From an uncultured Desulfovibrio sp. (lineage in GTDB: Bacteria; Desulfobacterota; Desulfovibrionia; Desulfovibrionales; Desulfovibrionaceae), in contig CAMBWG010000125.1 in the NCBI GenBank assembly GCA_945871415.1, forward strand, positions 1 through 6,752: a stretch of DNA of 6,752 nucleotides, written 5' to 3'. This document shows, one piece after another, positions 5,890-6,752 of the stretch (positions within the stretch are counted from its first letter, which is position 1; every line of letters begins with the position of its first letter). A program made the translations under genes and the position numbers. Below the pieces are notes generated by a model. That model did no database searches. It was not told the origin of the DNA and worked only from the letters and a program-made list of their open reading frames with translations.

Positions 5890-5899
5890 AATATCCATC

Positions 5900-6499
5900 T
5901 TACCCGATAAAAGAGTGAATGCCGGTAAAGATTTGCTGTGCGGCGATGGCGGCAAGGAGGAGGCCGGTCAGTTTTGCCATGACGGCGAGGCCGGTGCGGC
6001 GGAGAATTTTACCGACGCTGTCGGCCATCCAGAGGAGGGAGAAGACGCCGAGGGCGGCGATGAGCAGGGAGAGCGCGCCGCGGACGGTTTCTTCAAAGGT
6101 GTTTGCGGAAGCGCCCATGACCATCACCATACCGATGGAGGCGGGGCCCATGCAGAGGGGGATGGCCAGCGGCACGACGCTGATATCGCCTTCCGGCCGG
6201 TGTTTTTTGCTGTCGCCGTCGTCCTGCATGAGGGAGACGGCGGAGAGGAAGAGGAGCACGCCCGCGCCGATGCGGAAGGCGTCGAGCGTGAAGCCGAACA
6301 GGGAAAAGATATGCGCGCCGAAAAGGTAGAGCACAAGGCCGATCAGGAAGGCGGCAAGACTTGTCTTGCAGGCGGTACGGCGCTTTTCCTGCGTGGTGTA
6401 GTCGGCTGTGGCGCTGATGAAGGCGCTCAGAACGGCGGGCGGCGTCATCAGCGCGAAGAGCTGGATGCTGGTACCGAAAAGGCTTGTGGATTCCTGCAT
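5900..6499 (-). CDS. MarC-family (UPF0056) integral membrane protein
   Basis: 199 residues, the usual length for this family of inner-membrane proteins. Six hydrophobic segments are visible at about 9-30, 46-66, 72-90, 107-130, 140-161 and 172-195. Family hallmarks are FRIGAGVLLFLSAVSL (75-90) and VPLAIPLCMGPASI (109-122), which correspond to 'fri.gGill...a..ml' and 'iPLAiPllaGPgaI'. The hydrophilic loop 91-106 is cytoplasmic by family expectation. The N-terminal 'P.g..p.F' motif appears in altered form as TPPAVLSAFIS. MarC was once linked to multiple antibiotic resistance, but that link has been withdrawn and the function of the family is not established. The start at ATG 6499-6497 precedes the first membrane segment directly; the ribosome site is weak (GGA about 10 bases upstream). 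It stands alone, convergent with the hotdog gene, and is followed by a hairpin that probably ends its transcript. Confidence 0.93.
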   Translation of the reverse strand: MQESTSLFGTSIQLFALMTPPAVLSAFISATADYTTQEKRRTACKTSLAAFLIGLVLYLFGAHIFSLFGFTLDAFRIGAGVLLFLSAVSLMQDDGDSKKHRPEGDISVVPLAIPLCMGPASIGMVMVMGASANTFEETVRGALSLLIAALGVFSLLWMADSVGKILRRTGLAVMAKLTGLLLAAIAAQQIFTGIHSFIG

Positions 6500-6688
6500 G
6501 ATGTCATGATCCGGTGTTGAGAGATGCGACGCGGGACAGAGAGGTTCGGAGCGGAAGGCGGCGTTTGGTTAAGGCTCGTCCGGGAAACCCTGCCGGGAAG
6601 GAATGCGTCGGGAAAAACGGAAAGAATCCGGAGACGGTGGTTGCGGGGAAAGCGGCGGCAAGCCCGCAGCGATTCATCCTTCCGACTA
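6500..6688. other. Upstream region of the MarC-family gene, no confident gene or promoter
   Basis: 189 bases with no clear -35/-10 pair towards the MarC-family gene. CGGGAA recurs at 6581, 6594 and 6609 within a purine-rich stretch. A 57-codon open frame (6677-6504, minus) ends 4 bases before the MarC start, but its composition (Pro/Phe/Arg-rich, no hydrophobic pattern) and its ribosome site abutting the ATG do not support a gene. Confidence 0.4.
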
Positions 6689-6752
6689 GAAGAGCGCTGG
6701 GGAAGGGATGGGGGGCCTGGGGGGAAGGGACACCCTCTCGCGCCAGCAGAGG
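6689..6752 (-). repeat. G-rich hairpin repeat element (copy B), cut by window end
   Basis: On the plus strand, GAGCGCTGGGGAAGGG is followed by further G-tracts (6710-6715, 6719-6724, 6727-6729) and then a hairpin CCTCT (6734-6738 region) / AGAGG (6748-6752) around CGCGCCAGC. It is collinear with the reverse complement of 5450-5530: AGCGC start, G-tracts, then a stem around the same CGCGCCAGC loop. By analogy with the two copies next to genes, it would lie downstream of a minus-strand gene beyond the right edge. Confidence 0.55.

Larger units (their letters stand above)
5428..5899. other. Convergent intergenic region rich in inverted repeats, no gene
   Basis: 472 bases between the 3' ends of the hotdog gene and the MarC-family gene. 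Open frames here are short, have no conserved look and run through inverted repeats, so I call no gene. From left to right it holds a T-rich stretch (T5-C-T6 at 5438-5449), a large G/C hairpin with adjoining C-tracts (5450-5530), a short perfect palindrome (5625-5640), a 16-bp perfect stem (5664-5710), another small inverted repeat (5712-5732) and a G-rich hairpin next to the MarC gene (5856-5889). I see nothing clear in about 5531-5620 and 5735-5849. Confidence 0.7.

Noticed and set aside
5528..5955. Several 60-100 codon open frames in the convergent gap
   Set aside because: They run through the inverted repeats, lack ribosome sites and show no conserved-looking sequence.
6504..6677. 57-codon open frame ending 4 bases before the MarC-family start
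   Set aside because: A leader peptide was considered, but the composition is not protein-like and AAGG directly abuts the ATG, so it was not called.

Overview
The window looks like chromosomal DNA from a GC-rich, Gram-negative deltaproteobacterium of the Desulfovibrio/Bilophila type. This is an inference from codon use, the sigma-54 activator architecture, the lipoprotein and zinc-ribbon/Yip1 proteins, and the G-rich intergenic hairpins. No species can be named from the sequence alone. There are no rRNA or tRNA genes, insertion sequences, CRISPR arrays or phage genes.

Left part (1-4055, all minus strand): a tight run of five genes, read right to left. They are a zinc-ribbon/Yip1-type membrane protein, a small helical protein, a lipoprotein with a probable CsgG/LpoB-like fold, a membrane histidine kinase with almost no periplasmic region, and an NtrC-family sigma-54 response regulator cut by the left window edge. 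Three junctions overlap (4, 1 and 13 bases) and the other gap is 22 bases or less, so this is almost certainly one operon. The simplest reading is an envelope-linked two-component system whose input may come from the co-encoded membrane protein and lipoprotein, because the kinase has no recognisable sensor domain.

Centre (4056-4282): a divergent intergenic region with a strikingly AT-rich 26-bp near-palindrome. Its arms supply a -35-like TTGAAA in both directions, so it may be a shared operator/promoter for both operons. Two small hairpins follow in the probable leader of the rightward genes.

Right of this (4283-5427, plus strand): a secreted RsiV-like DUF3298 protein and, overlapping it by 13 bases, a very short hotdog-fold protein that keeps the FabZ/FabA catalytic His and Glu.

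Far right: a 472-base gap between converging genes (5428-5899), rich in inverted repeats, then a MarC-family membrane protein on the minus strand (5900-6499), then about 250 bases without a convincing gene. The intergenic regions hold related G-rich hairpin elements at 5450-5530, 5856-5889 and 6689-6752. The two that can be checked lie just downstream of a gene, with the same orientation relative to transcription. The first and third share a loop sequence while their stems differ by compensating changes. They look like a dispersed, possibly terminator-like repeat family and are the most unusual non-coding signal here.
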